In this document: piece after piece, positions 28,137 through 43,424 of the stretch
How the letters are laid out: each line of letters opens with the position of its first letter
Position numbering within the stretch: position 1 is the stretch's first letter
NCBI RefSeq assembly: GCF_035594125.1
Contig: NW_026973668.1
Location: 3,790,001-3,854,000, forward strand
Length of the DNA: 64,000 nucleotides
Direction of reading: 5' to 3'
DNA from: Scylla paramamosain
Taxonomy: Eukaryota; Arthropoda; Malacostraca; Decapoda; Portunidae
Program-made: the position numbers and the translations under genes
The notes under the pieces: generated by a model
What the model saw: only the letters and a program-made list of their open reading frames with translations
Told to the model about the DNA's origin: nothing
Databases searched by the model: none

Positions 28137-31100
28137 TTATTTATTTATCTTCATAGGTACCAATATTCCAAAATTCTGGCAAAAGTCAGGGAAATTATGT
28201 AGAAAAAAGAATATTAAGAAAAAAATTAATTTCAGTTTTTTTTTCGGACTGTTATGTACCAAACCCTAAAGTGTATGGAAAGCCACCTATATGGGGAAAT
28301 TATACGACTTAACCAGAAACCTGTCTTTTGAATGTTTTTTCAGCATGTTAGGCATCAAAACAGTAAATAATATGTAAGTTACTTAATACGGTAATCCATA
28401 ACAAAATTACTGAAGTCTTTTCAGTGTTTTACGCAGAAAAAAAAAAAAAAAACGGATGAAAACCAACAAATTTTTAAGAAATAGAATAACATTACGAAAA
28501 AAGTATATTTTGAGTGGTTTTGAGCTTCTTACCAACAAAAAAATGCGAAAATATATAGAAAGCACTCTATTGGGAAAGAAAATAAATTACGACAAACGTG
28601 TATAATGGGTGTTTTATAGTTTCACAAGAACCACAAGGCAAAAAACGCAAAAACTCGTGTATATATATAGGAGTTTCTTAGATACCAAAATGCTGAAAGT
28701 CATTAATAACATTCTTAATGAAGATACAGAACAACCTCACCAAATGCGTGTATTTTTAGTGTTTTTTTTAAAATTCTTAGTTACTAAAACCCCAAATTGC
28801 ATGCGAGAATAGCTTTATGTGGAAAAAAAAATGACATTACCAGAAAAGTGTCTTTTGAGTGTTTTTGAGCGTGTTAGGCAAGAAAACACTAAAAAGCAGG
28901 GCATATGGAAATAAAATAAAATTTTATCAAGAACTTCCCTTTAAATGTTTTTCAGCTCCTTACCTACCAAAACGCCAAAACGCATGCAAAACGCTATGTA
29001 TGGAGAAGCAGAATAAAATTACCAAAAACATGTATTTTGAGTGTTTTTGATCATGTTACTGCTTTAATCATGTAATCGCTTTAATACATGCAAAGAACCC
29101 TGTGTTTGTGAAACGAAAGGACATTACGAGAAACGTGTATTTTGAGTGTTTTTAAGTTTCTTTAGTACCAAAAACCTAAAATCATCAAATAACAAGACTC
29201 TTTCTTTATAGAGAAAAAAATAAAAATAAATAAAAAATACCATTTTTTTTTCTTTTTTTTTGTTATTCATCTTCATAGGTACCGAGATGCTAAAATTCTG
29301 GCAAAATTCAGTGATATTATGTCAAAAAAAGAACATTCTCGAAAAAAAATAATTTTAGCTTTTTTTCGGACTGTTATGTACTAAACCCTAAAGTGTATGG
29401 AAAGTCTCCTATATGGGGAAATTAAACAACTTTACCAGAAATATGTCTTTTCAGTGTTTTTCAGCATGTTAGGTACCAAATCGATAAATAATATGAGTCA
29501 CTCTACATGGGAATCCAAAACAAAATTACTGAAAACGTGTCATTCCAGTGGTTTACGAAAAAAAAATCGTTAAAACGGATGTAAACCAACCAATAAGAAG
29601 AAATAGCATAACATTACCTAAAAATGTATATTTTGAGTGTTTTTGAGCTTGTTACGTACAAAAAACGCGAAAATGCATGTAAAGCAGTCTATATTAGGAA
29701 AGAAAAGGACATTACGAGAAACGTGTATAATGAGTCTTTTATAGTTGCATAAGAACCACAAGGTAAAAAAACACAAAAACTCATGAATATAGAGAAGTTT
29801 CTTAGATACCAATATGCTGAAACTCATGAATAACACTCGTAATCAAGAAAGAGAACAACCTTACCAAATGCGTGTATTTTGAGTGTTTTCACATTCTTAG
29901 TTACCAAAACCCAAAATTGCATGCGAAACTAGATTAATGTGGGGAAAAAAAAAGAAATTACCAGAAAAGAGTCTTTTGGGTGTTTTTCAGCGTGATAAGC
30001 AATAAAGCACTAAAAAGTAGGGCAATCACATTAAATGGGTATAAAACTAACTTTAACCAAGAACTTGCTTTTAAGTGTTTTTGAACTCCTTACATACCAA
30101 CGAATGCAAAACACCCTTTACGGAGAAACAGAATAACATTAACAAAAACATGTATTTTGAGTGTTTTAGATCATGTTACCTATGAAAACACTTAAATACA
30201 TGTTATGAACCCTATGTTTGGGAAAAGAAAGGACATTACGAGAAACGAGTATTATAAGTGTTTTTAAGTTCTTTAAGTACCAAAAAGCTAAAACCCACAA
30301 ATTCTTTATAGGGAATAAATAAATAAATAAATAAATAAAAAAATACCAATTTTGTTTTTTTTATTATTCATCTTCACAGGTACCGAGATGCCAAAATTCT
30401 GGCAAAATTCAGGGAAATTATGTGGAAAAAAGAACATTATCAAAAAAGTTAATTTGAGATTTTTTTGAACTGTTATGTACCAAAGTATAAAGTGCATGGA
30501 AATATGAGGAAATTAAACGACTTTACCAGAAACCAGTGTCTCAAGTGTTTTTCAGATGTTAGGCACCAAAACGATAAATAATAAGGAAGTCACTGTATAT
30601 AGGAATCCAAAACAAAATTACTGAAAACGTGTTTTTTCAGTGTTTTACGTAGAAAAACGCTAAAACGGATGCAAACCAACTAATATGAAGAAATAGAAAA
30701 ACATTACGGAAAAGGTATATTTTGTGTGTTTTGAGCTTGTTACCTACAAAAAACACGAAAATGGATGCCATGCACTCTATATTGTGAAACAAAAGGACAT
30801 TACGAAAACCTGTATAATGAAAGTTTTATAGTTTCACAAGAACAACAAGGCAAAAAACGCAAAAACTTATATATATATGGAGAAGTTTCTTAGACACCAA
30901 AATGCTGATAGTCATGAATAACACTCTTAATTGAGAAATAGGACAACATTACCAAATGCATGTACTTTGAGTGTTTTCACATTCTTATTTACTAAAACCC
31001 AAAATTGCATGCGAAACTAGCTTTATGTGTAAAAAAAAAAATGACATTAATATAAAAGTGTCTTTTGAGTGTTTTTGAGCGTGATAGGCAATAAAGCACT

Positions 31101-34100
31101 AAAAAGCAGTGCAATCACATTACATGGGAATAAAACCAACTTATACCAAGAACTTGCCTTTAAGTGTTTTTGAGCTCCTTACGTACCAAAACACTAAAAC
31201 GCGTGGAAAACACTCTCTATGGAGAAATATAATATTACCAAAAACATTTATTTTGAGTGTTTTTGAACATGTTACCTATAAAAACGCTGAAATACATGGA
31301 AAGAACCCTATGTTAATGAAACGAAAGGACATTACGAGAAACGTTTATTTTGAGTCTTTTTAAGTTCCTTTAGTACCAAAAAAGCTAAAACCCACAAATA
31401 ACAACACTCTTTATAGAGAAAAAAATAAAAAAATAAAATAAATAAAAAATACCAATTTTTTTTCTTTTTTTTATTCATCGTCATAGGTACCAAGATGCCA
31501 ATATTCTGGCAAAATTCAGTGAAATTATGTCAAAAATAAACATTATCAAAAAAATTTATTTTTTCTTTTTTTTCGGACTCTTGTGTACCAAACCCTAAAG
31601 TGCATGCAAAACCACCTATATGGGGAAATTAAATGACTTGATCAGAAACCTATCCTTTAAGTGTTTTTTCAGCATATTAGAAACCAAAACGATAAATAAT
31701 ATAAGAGTCACTCTATATGGGAATCCAAAACAAAATTACTGAAAACGTGACTTTTCAGTGTTTTACGTAGAAAATCGCTAAAACGGATGTAAACTAACCA
31801 ATATGAAAAAATAGAATAACATTACCGAAAAGTTAAATTTTTAGTGTTTTTCAGCTTCTTACCTACAAAAAAAAGCACTCTTTATCTATATTTGAAAGGA
31901 CATTACGAGAAACGTGTATAATGAGTGTTTTATAGTATCACAAGAACCACAAGGCAAAATACGTAAAAACTTGTGAATATGGTGAAGTTTCTTAGATACC
32001 AAAATGCTTAAATTCAAGAGTAACTTTCGTAATTGAGAAACAGAACAACCTTACCAAAAGCGTGTATTTTGAGTGTTTTCACATTCTTAGTTACCAAACC
32101 CCAAATTGCATGCGAAAGTAGCTTTATTTCGGAAAAATAATGATATTACCAGAAAAGTGTCTTTTGAGTGTTTTTGAGCGTGTTAGGCAATAAAGCACTA
32201 AAAAGAAGGGCAATCACATTATATTGGATTAAAACCAACTTTTACCAAGAACTTGCCTTTAAGTGTTTTTGAGCTCCTTACATACCAAAACGCTAAAACG
32301 CATTGAGAACACCCTTTATGGAGAAACACAATAACATTACCAAAACATGTATTTTGAGTGTTTTTGATCATGTTACCTATAAAAACACTTAAATACACGA
32401 AAAGAAAACTATGTTTGGGAAACGAAAAGACATTACAAGAAACGTGTATTATGAGTGTTTTTAAGTTCCTTAAGTACCAAAAAGCTAAAATCACAAACAA
32501 CACTCTTTATAGAGAATAAATAAATAAATAAATAAATAAATTCCATTTTTTTTTTTTTGCTCTTCATCTTCACAGGTACCGAGATGCCAAAATTTTGGCA
32601 AATTTCAGGAAAATTATGAGGAAAAAAGAATATTATTAGAAAAGGTAATTTCTGCTTTTTTTCGAACTGTTATGTACCAAACTCTAAAGTGCATGGAAAT
32701 ATGAGGAAATTAAACGACTTTTCCAGAAACCTATCTGTTGAGTTTTTTTTCACTATGTTAGTCACCAAAACGATAAATAATATGGAAGTCCCTCTATAAT
32801 GGAATAGAAAAAAAAAAAATACTAAAAACGTGTTTTTTTACAGTCTTTTACGTAGAAAAACGCTAAAACGGATGCAAACCAACCAATATAGAATAACAAT
32901 ATAGAATAATATAGAATAACATTACGAAAAAGATATATTTTGTGTGTTTTTGAGCTGTTATGTACAAACCCTAAAGTGTATGCAAAGCCACCTATATGGG
33001 GAAACTAAACTATTTTACGAGAAATCTGTCTTTTGAGTGTTTTTTTTTTTTTTTTTAGCATGTTAGGCACCAAAACAATAAATAATATGGAATTCACTCT
33101 ATATTGGAATCCAAAACAAAATTACTGAAAACGTGATTTTTCATTGTTTTACGTAGAAAAAAACGCTATAACGGATGCAAACAACCAATAAAAAAGAAAT
33201 AGATTAACATTACCGAAAAGGTATATTTTTTTTAGAGTTTTTGAGGTTATTACCTACAAAAAACGCGAAAATGGATGCAAAGCACTCTGTATTGGGAAAG
33301 AAAAGGACATTAAGAAAAAGTGTATAATAAATGTTTTATAGTTTCACAAAAACAACAAGGCAAAAAACGCAAAAACTTGTTTATATGGAGAAGTTTCTTA
33401 GACATCAAGATGCTGAAAGTCATGAATAACACTCTTAATTGAGAAACAGAACAATATTACCAAATGCGTGTATTTTGAGTGTTTTCACATTCTTATTTAC
33501 CAAAACCCAAAATTGCGTGCGAAACAAGCTTTATGTGGGGAAAAAAAATGACATTACCAGAAAAGTGTCTTTTGAGTGTTTTTGAGGGTGTTAGGCAATA
33601 AACCACTAAAAAGCAGGGCAATCATATTACATGGGAATAAAAAAAACTTTTACGAAGAACTTGCCTTTAGGTGTTTTTCAGCTTACATACCAAAACGCTA
33701 AATCGCATGCAAAACACCTTTCATGGAAAAACAGAATAACATTACCAAAAACATGTATTTTTGAGTCTTTTTGATCAAGTTATCTATAAAAACACTTAAA
33801 AATAAGCAAAGAACCCTATGTTTGGGAAACGAAAGGACATTACGAGAAACGTGTATTATGAGTGTTTTTAAGTTCCTTAAGTACCAGAAAGCTAAAATCA
33901 CAAATAACACTCTTTATAGAGAATAAATAAATAAATAAATAAATAAATACCAATTTTTTTTTTTGTTATTCATCTTTACAGGTACCGAGATGCCATAATT
34001 ATGGCAAAATTTAGGGATATTATGTGGAAAAAAGAACATTATAAAAAAAATAATTTTTTGTTTTTTTTGAATTGTTATGTACCAAACTCTAAAGTGCATG

Positions 34101-34671
34101 CAAATGTGAGGAAATTAAACGACTTTTCCAGAAACCTGTCTCGAGTGTTTTCAGCATGTTAGGCACCAAAACGATAAATAATAAAGAAGTCCCTTTATAT
34201 GGGAGTCAAAAACAAAATTACTAAAAACGTGTTTTTCTCAGTGTTTTACATGCAAAGAACCCTATATTTGGGAAACGAAAGGAGATTACGAGAAACGTTT
34301 ATTATGTGTATTTTTAAGTTCCTTAAGTACTAAAAACCTTAAACCCACAAATAACACTCTTTATAGTCAAACCAATTATTTTTTTTTTATTCATTTTCAT
34401 AGTTACCAAAATGCCAACATTCTGGCAAAATTCAGAGAAATTATGTAGAAAAAAAGAACATTATGAAAAAATTACTTTTATTTTTTTTTCGGACTGTTAT
34501 ATACCAAACCCTAAAGTGTATGGAAAGCCACTTATACGGGGAAATTATACGACTTTACCAGAAACCTGTCTTTTGAATGTTTTTCAGCATGTTAGGCATC
34601 AAAACAATAAATAATATGGAAGTTACTTAATACGGTAATCTATAAAAAAAATTTCTGAAAACGTGTCGTGT

Positions 34672-34730
34672 TTTTTTTAGTTATTCTACGTAAAACACTG
34701 AAAGTGTTTTACGTAGAATAACTAAAAAAA
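34672..34730. repeat. Perfect 28-bp hairpin in satellite
   Basis: TTTTTTTAGTTATTCTACG and onward (34672-34699) is the exact inverse of 34703-34730, with a 3-base GAA loop. Elsewhere in the array the right arm (GTTTTACGTAGAA...) exists without the left arm, so the left arm is a local inverted copy. Confidence 0.92.
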
Positions 34731-37570
34731 CGGATGAAAACCAACCAATATTTAAGAAATAGAATAACATTACGAAAAAGGTATATTTTGAGTGGTTTTG
34801 AGCTTGTTACCTACAAAAAAAAAAAACGCGAAAATGGATGGAAAGCACTCTATATTGGGGAAGAAAACTAAATTACGAGAAACGTGTATAATAGGTGTTT
34901 TATAGTTTTTCAAGAACCACAAGTCAAAAAACGCAAAAACTCGTGTATATGAAGGAGTTTCTTAGATTCCAAAATCATGAAACTCATAAATAACACTTTT
35001 AATTGAGATACAGAACAATCTGACCAAATGCGTGTACTTTCAGTGTTTTTCAAATTCTTACTAAAACCCCAAATGGCATGCGAGACTAGCTTTATGTGGG
35101 AAAAATATGACATTACTAGAAAAGTGTGTTTTGAGTTTTTTGAGCAAGTTAGGCAATAAAACACTAAAAAGCAGGGCATTCACATTATATGAGAATAAAA
35201 CCAAATTTTATACAGAACATGCCTTTAAGCGTTTTTGAGCTCCTTACCTACGAAAACACCAAAACGCATGCAAAACGCTCTTTATGGATAAACAGAATAA
35301 CATTACTAAAAACATATATTTTGAGTGTTTTTGATCATGTTACTTATAAAAACGCTTAAATATAAACAAAGAACCAGGTGCTTGTGAAACGAAAGGACAT
35401 TACGAGTATTTTTAAGTGTTTTTAAGTTCCTTTAGTACCAAAAAGCTAAAACCCGCAAATAACAACACTCTTTATAGAGAAAAAAAAATTAAATAAATAA
35501 ATACCTGTTTCCTTCTTTTTTTGTTATTCATCTTCATAGGTACCGAGATGCCAAAATTCTGGCAAAATTCAGTGAAATTATGTCAAAGAAGAATATAATA
35601 AAAAAAAAATTAATTTTATCTTTTTTTCGGACTGTTATGTACCAAACCCTAAAATGCATGGAAAGCCACCTATATGGGGAAATTAAAGTACATTACCAGA
35701 AACATGTCTTTTGAGTGTTTTCAGCATGTTAGGCACCAAAACGAAAAATAATATAAGATTCAATTTATATGGGAATCCAAAACAAAATTACTGAAAACGT
35801 GTCTTTCCAGTGTTTTACGTAGAAAATTGCTAAAATGGATGTAAAACAACCAATATAAAGAAATAGATTAACAGTACCGAAAAGGTATATTTTGAGTGTT
35901 TTTGAGCTTGTTACCTACAAAAACGCGAAAAAGGAAAACAAAAGAACATTACGAGAAACGTGTATAATGAGTCTTTTATAGTTTCACAAGAAACACAAGG
36001 CAAAAAACGCAAAAACTCATGAATATGGAGAAGTTTCTTAGATACCATAATGCTGAAACTCATGAATAACACTCGTAATTAAGAAAGAAAACAACTTTAC
36101 CAAATGCGTGTATTTTCAGTGTTTTTACATTCTTAGTTACCAAAACCCCAAATTGCATGCAAAACTAGCTTTATGTGGGGAAAAAAAAATGACGTTACCA
36201 GAAAAGTGTCTTTTAAGTGGGTTTCAGCGTGTTAAGCAATAAAGCACTAAACCAACTTTAACCAAGCTTGCTTTTAAGTGTTTTTGAGCCCCTTACATAC
36301 CAAAACGCTAAAACGCATGCAAAATACCCTTTATGGAGAAATAGAATAACATTACCAAAAACATGTATTTTGAGTCTTTTTGATCATGTTACCTATGAAA
36401 ACACTTAATTACATGCAAAGAACCCTATGTTTGGGAAACAAAAGGACATTACGAGAAGCGTGTATTATGAGTGTTTTTAAGTTCCTTAAGTACCAAAAAG
36501 CTAAAATCACAAAAAGTAAATACCATTTTTTTGAGTGTTTCATCTTCACAGGTACCGAGATGCCAAAATTCTGGCAAAATTCAGGTAAATTATGTGGAAA
36601 AAAGAACATTATCAATACAATTACTTTTTGCTTTTTTTCGAACTATTATGTAGAAAACTCTAAAGTGAATGTAAATATGGGGAAATTAAATTACTTTTCC
36701 AGAAACCTGTCTCTTAAGTGGTTTTCAGTGTGTTAGGCACCAAAACGATATATAATATGGAAGTCCCTATATATAGGAATCCAAAACAAAATTTCTAAAA
36801 ACGTGATTTTTCAGTGTTTTACGTAGAAAAACGCTAAAACGGATGCAAACCAACCAATATGAAGAAATAGAATAACTTTACGAAAAAGGTATATTTTCTG
36901 TGTTTTTGAGCTTGTTACCTACAAAAAACGCGAAAATGCATTCAAAGCACTCTCTATTGGGAAACAAAAGGACATTACAAGAAACGTGTATAATGAGTGT
37001 TTTATAGTTTCACAAGAACCACATGGCAAAAAACGCAAAAACTCGTGTATATGGAGAAGTTTCATAGATACCAAAATGCTGAAACTGATGAATAACACTT
37101 TTAATTGAGAAAAGAACAACCTTACCAAATGCATGTATTTTGAGTGTTTTTCACATTCTTAGTTACCAAAACCCCAAATTGCAGGTAAAACTAGCTTTAT
37201 ATGGAAAAAAAAAAAAAATGACATTACCAGAAAAGTGTTTTTGGGTATTTTTGAGCGTGTTAGGCAATAAAGCACTAAAAAGCAGGGCAATCACATTACA
37301 TGGGAATAAAACCAACTTTTACTAAGAACTTGCCTTTAAGTGTTTTTGAGTTCATTATATAACAAAACACTAAAACGCATGCAAAACACGCTTTATGGAG
37401 AAACAGAAAAACATTACAAAAAAAACATGTATTTTGAGTTTTTTTGTATTATTTTACCTTTAAAAACGCTTAAATACATTCAAAGATCCCTATGTTTGGG
37501 AAACGAAAGGACATTTAGAGAAACGTGTATTATGAGTGTTTTTAAGTTCCATAAAAACCAAAAAACTAAA

Positions 37571-37604
37571 ATTTATTTATTCTCTTTATGGAGAATAAAT
37601 AAAT
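37571..37604. repeat. Perfect 14-bp hairpin next to (TAAA)n
   Basis: ATTTATTTATTCTC (37571-37584) and GAGAATAAATAAAT (37591-37604) are exact inverses around a TTTATG loop. Sister units read ACAAATAACACTC where the left arm lies, so the left arm appears to be copied from the right one. Confidence 0.88.
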
Positions 37605-40600
37605 AAATAAATAAATAAATACCTATTTTTTTTTTGTTATTTATCTTCACAGCTACCGAAATGCCAAAATTCTGGCAAAATGCAGGGAAATTATGTGGAA
37701 AAAAGAACATTATCAAAAAAGTTAATTTTTTGCTTTTTTTTCGAACTGTTATGTACCAAACTCTAAAGTGCATGGAAATATGGGATAATTAAACGACATT
37801 TCCAGAAACCTGTCTCTTGAGTGTTTTCAGCATGTTAGGCACCAAAACGATAGATAATCCCACTATATGGGAATCTAAAACAAAATTACTGAAAACGTAT
37901 TTTTTTCAGTGTTTTACGTAGAAAAAAAAACTCTAAAACGGATGCAAACCAACCAATATAAAGAAATAGATTAACATTACCAAAAAGGTATATTTTGAGT
38001 GTTTTTGAGCTTGTTACCTACAAAAAACGCGAAAATGGATGCAATGCACTCTGTATTGGGAAACAAAAGGACATTAAGAAAACGTGTATAATAAATGTTT
38101 TATAGTTTCACAAGAACCACAAGACAAAAAAACGCTAAAACTTGTGTATATGGAGAAGTTTCTTAGACACCAAAATGCTGAAAGTCATGAATAACACTCT
38201 TAATTGAGAAACAGAATAACATTACAAAATGCGTGTATTTTGAGAGTTTTTCACATTCATAGTTACCAAAACCCCAAATTGCATGCAAAACTAGCTTTAT
38301 GTGGGAAGAAAATGACATCACAGGAAAAGTGTCTTTTGAGTGTTTTTGTGCGTGTTAGGCAATAAAGCACCAAAAAGCAAAGCAATCACATTACATGGCA
38401 ATAAAACCAACTTTTACCAAGAACTTGCCTTTAAGTGTTTTTGAGCTCATTATATACCAAAACGCTAAAACGCATACAAAACACTCTTTATGGAGAAACA
38501 GAATAACATTACCAAAATCATGTATTTGGAATGTTTTTGATTATTTTACCTATAAAAAAGCTTAAATACATTCAAAGATCCCTGTGTTTGGAAAACGAAA
38601 GGACATTAAGAGAAACGTGTATTATGAATTTTTTTTAAGTTACTTAAGTACCAAAAAGCTAAAATCATAAATAACACTCTTCATAGAGAATAAATAAATA
38701 AATAGATAAATAAATACCATTTTTTTTTTCATCTTCACAGGTTCCGAGATGCCAAAATTGTGGCAAAATTCAGGGAAATTATGTGGAAAAAAGAACATTA
38801 TCAAAAAAGTTTTTTTTTTTTTTCAAGCTGTTATGTACCAAATTCTAAAGTGCATGCAAATATGGGGAAATTAAACGATTTTTCCTGAAACCTTTCTCTT
38901 CAGTGTTTTCAGCATGTTAGGCACCAAAACGATAAATAATACGGAAGTCCCTCTATATGGGAATCCAAAACAAAATAACTGAAAACGTGTTTTTTCAGTG
39001 TTTTACGTAGAAAAACTCTAAAACAGATGGAAACCAACCAATATAAAGAAATAGATTAACATTATCAAAAAGGTATATTTTGAGTATTTTTGAGCTTCTT
39101 ACAAAAAACGCGAAAATGGATGCAAAGCACTCTGTATTGGGAAACAAAAGGATATTAAGAAAACGTATATAATAAATGTTTTATAGTGACAACACAAATA
39201 TTGTTTTTGATAATGTTACTCTGTGTGTCAATAAAAGGGGGATATTGTATACGTTTTAGGGTTTTGTTAATTAAGAAGCCTAAAAACACTCAAAAGGAAC
39301 GTTTTTGGTAATGTTATTTTGTTTTCCTATATCGTGTGCTTTCGATACTTTTTAGCGTTTTGTTGTCAAATATGCACAACAACACTAATAATATACGTTT
39401 CCTGTAATGTTTAATTTTACCGGAAAATGCTTTGTATGCATTTTAGTGTTTTCTTATATAATGATGTGAAAAATACACACAAAATACACATTTTTTGTAT
39501 TGTTATTCTGTTTCCCCATATAGAGTGCTATTCATGCGTTTCAGCGATTTGTTACCTAAGAAGCTCAAAAACACTAAAAATACACGTCTCTCGTAATGTT
39601 CTTTAGTTTTCCGATGTAATGTACTTTTAATACACATTTGCGGTTTTGTACGTAACAAGCTGAAAAAAAAAACACTGAAAATGCTCGATTTTGTAAAAGT
39701 TCTTATGGTTTCTCTATAGAAGATGTTTTGCAAATGTTTTAGCGTTTCGGTACGTAAGCAGCTAAAAAAAACTCTCAAAAGACACGTTTCTTTCATATTA
39801 ATTTTTTTCCATGCTTTTTTGTGTTATCATGCCTTCAAAGGACACTCAAATGACATGTTTATGCAAATTAAATTTCAATTCACAATTAAGGTGCTTTGCA
39901 TGCATTTTGGCGCATTGGTATTTAAAAATATGAAAAAAAAACATTTGATAATATTGTTCTCTTTCAGAGAGTGTTAGGTTCCGAGTACCTAACACGATCC
40001 AAAGCACTCACAATTCTTATTTCTAGTACTGTTTTTTCATCACCTTAAATATTTTTTTTTTTCCATGCATTTTGTCGTTTTTATACGTAACAAGCTAAAA
40101 CATACTCAAAATACTTGTTTTTGGTATTGCTTTTCTTTCTCCGTAAAGTGTATTTTGCATGCGTTTTAGCTTTTTGGTACGTAAGAATATAAAAGCACTC
40201 AAAGGATACATTTTTTGTAATGTTATTTGGTAATCCCATACAGTGTGATTTCCATGCATTTTAGCGTTTTGCTGCATAACATGCTGATAAACACTCTAAA
40301 GAGCTGTTTCTGGAAATGTTTAATTTCCCTATATAGGAAGCTTTACGTGTATTTTGACAAGTTTGATACATGATAAAGCGAACAACGCTCAAAATACACT
40401 TTTTTTGGTAATGTTCTGTTACTCCACACTGAAGTGGTTTTGCGTTTTGGAACCTAAGAAGCTCAAAAGCACTCATGATACAATTTCTTTGTAATGCCTT
40501 TTCGTTATTACATATAAGATACTTTGCATGAATTTTCGCGTTTTCGTACATACAAATGTTACTAAAAGTCGTTTAATTTTACAGAAGAGGTTCCTTTTTA

Positions 40601-41565
40601 TGCATTTTGGCGTTTTGGTGTCTAACTGTGAAAACATACAAACATCAAATTTTTTTGTAATCTGTTTCTCTATATAGAGTGCTATTCATGCATTTTAGCG
40701 TTAGGTACTTATGAAGCTCAAAAATACTCAAAATACACGTCTCTCGTAATGTTCTTTTATTTGCCGTTGTTGAGTACTTTCAATAAATATTTGCGGTTTT
40801 GTACGTAACAAGCACAAAAACATTGAAAATACATTTTTTTTTGTTCTTTTTAAGATACTGCGTTTCTCTATATTGTTTTTGCATGCCGTTTTACGTTTTG
40901 ATATGTAAATAGGTAAAAAAATAAATTCTTAAGACACGTTTTTGGTAATATTGTTTTTTTTTTTTTTCCCATATAAGGTGTTTTCATGCGTTTTAGTGTT
41001 ATCGTGGCTAACACGCACCAAATGACACTAACAAGACAAATTCCTGGAAATGGAGTTTTAAATCACAATAGAGGGTGCTTAGCATGCATTTTGGCATTCT
41101 GGAATATAAGAATGTGAAAAATATTACAAGTTTTTCAAAATGTTGTTCTCTTTTCCATATAGTATTCTATTCTAAGAGGTTTGGTATGTAGCACTCATAA
41201 TACTCATTTCTTGTGATATTCTTTCGGTATCCCATATGAGGTAATTTCCATGCATTTTGTCGTTTTTATACGTAACAAACTCAAAAATACTCAAAATCCT
41301 TGTTTTTTTTTATAATGTTATTCTTTCTCTATAAAAATTTTCCATGCGTTTTAGAGTTTTGGTAAGTAAGAAGCTGAAACACTCAATATACGTTTTTTGT
41401 AATACTATTTGGTATTCCCATATATGGCGATTTCCATGCATTTTAGCGTTTTGGTGCTTAACATGCTTATAAACACTTCAAAAAACATGTATCTGGAAAT
41501 GTCATTTCTTTTACCCATAAACGGTGAATTGCATGCATTTTTTGATGTTTGATACCTACCAATGC

Positions 41566-41596
<31 letters not shown>

Positions 41597-42184
41597 TTTT
41601 TGGTAATCTTGTTTTGTTTCTCCATATGTAATGCTATTGAAGACTTTTTGCCTTTTCGACACTAAGAAGCTGGAAAAACACTCATAATACACTTTTCTCG
41701 TAATGTCTTTTCATTATTCAATATAGAATATTTTGCATGAGTTTACGTGTTTTCGTACATAACAATATGAATAACACTCATAACACACGTTTTTAGTAAT
41801 ATTGTTCTACATATTACTATTGAGCGTTTTTGCTATAATACTTGTGTATGGTAATATTGCTATGTTTCACCATATAGGGTATATTGCATGCATTTTGCCG
41901 TTTCTCTACCTAACAAGCTCAAAATTACTTATAATACACATTTTTGGTAATATGATTATGTTTCTCCATAATGAGTGTTTTGTATATTTTAACGTTTTCG
42001 TACGTAAGAAGCTCAAAAACACCTTTTTGGTAATGTTTTGTAATCCAAAATAGGGTACTTTCCAAGCATTTTCATTGTTTTCGTGGATAAAGCGTTAAAG
42101 AAAATAATGAAATAAACACGTTTCTAGTAATGTTGCCTCGTTTCCTTACATAGAGTGCTTTGTATGTATTTTGGCAGTTTAGTA

Positions 42185-42451
<267 letters not shown>

Positions 42452-42795
42452 ATTCAAGATACACGATTTTTCATAATGCTGTTCTAATTTTCCACATAGA
42501 ATGTTATTCAACCTAAGAAGCTCAAAAATACTTCTTATACACGTTTCTCGTAATGTTCTTTCCTTTTTCCATATAGGATACTTTTCATGCATTTTAACGT
42601 TTCAAAATACTAGTTTTTGGTAATATTACTCTGTGTCTCAATTAAGACGGTTTTGATTAATTTTTAGCGATTTAGTAGGAAAGTACCTCAAAAACACTAA
42701 AAAGCAACGTGTTTTAAAAAATGTTGTTTTCCAGAATAACGTGCTTTCCATACTTTTTCGCTTTTTGTTGTCTATCAGGCACAAAAATAATTATA

Positions 42796-42799
42796 AGAT
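42796..42799. repeat. 4-bp target site duplication (left)
   Basis: AGAT precedes the 5-prime LTR and AGAT follows the 3-prime LTR at 52008-52011. Four base pairs is usual for gypsy-type integrases. The joined flanks read ATAAGATACGTTTCC, a normal satellite sequence (compare ATAAGATATGTTTCC near 53989). Confidence 0.9.
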
Positions 42800-43089
42800 T
42801 GTAACGGTGTCACATAATTAATAATAATATGTATTGTATTTATAATGCCTTGCTTGATTAGCAATATAAGTGTATGTATACATATATGCATAAGTGCAAA
42901 TAGTGGGTGTTGGCGCATAAGGGTGGGGCGGATATGATCACGCCACCCTACGTCACACACACACCATGGAACTTTCCATACTCCTTTTATTGCCATCGAT
43001 AAGTAATCGGTAGCACCTACATTACAGTATCTAAGTATTCTCCATAGTTAATCTCTCCCTAATGTATTTTGGCATGTATTACTCTTAGC

Positions 43090-43098
43090 TATAAGTAG
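43090..43098 (+). promoter_or_regulatory. Candidate TATA box in the 5-prime LTR
   Basis: TATAAGTAG sits mid-LTR, leaving about 350 bp for R and U5. The alternative TATA-like string at about 43412-43419 overlaps a strong splice-donor match. Neither is proven; gypsy-type LTRs can also be TATA-less. Confidence 0.3.
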
Positions 43099-43414
43099 CT
43101 TTTCCTTTGCCTTATTTATGTAATTAGAGAGTAATAATTATGAGTATATGCATGTACTGTGAGTGCGGTCAACCCGCCCCTATTTCTAATGTCAGCACCT
43201 TTTGAAGGCGCTAAGCGTCCCTTGTGCCGGCTCCGGCAGTCTCTTGCCAGGGTGTAACGCTGTACCACGCAGAGGACATCCGTTGTCCCGTACGCGCCAC
43301 ACCCTTCTCCAGAACTCTGTACATATATCTAAATATACCTATTTTTATACGTTCACCTTTGACATTCACCTGAAAACCACAGAAACTCACCAAGAGTGAC
43401 TTTACCTATTATAT

Positions 43415-43424
43415 AAAGGTAAGA
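43415..43424 (+). promoter_or_regulatory. Candidate 5-prime splice donor in the LTR
   Basis: AAAG|GTAAGA (GT at 43419-43420) matches the donor consensus closely and lies upstream of the primer site. With the acceptor at 49578 it could yield a spliced env RNA. A second, weaker donor GTC|GTGAGTA has its GT at 44134-44135 in the leader. Confidence 0.4.

Noticed and set aside
42775..42996. Antisense frame of 73 codons in the LTR, also in the other LTR at 51251-51526
   Set aside because: Duplicated only because the LTR is duplicated; the frames extend differently into the flanks and resemble no known protein.
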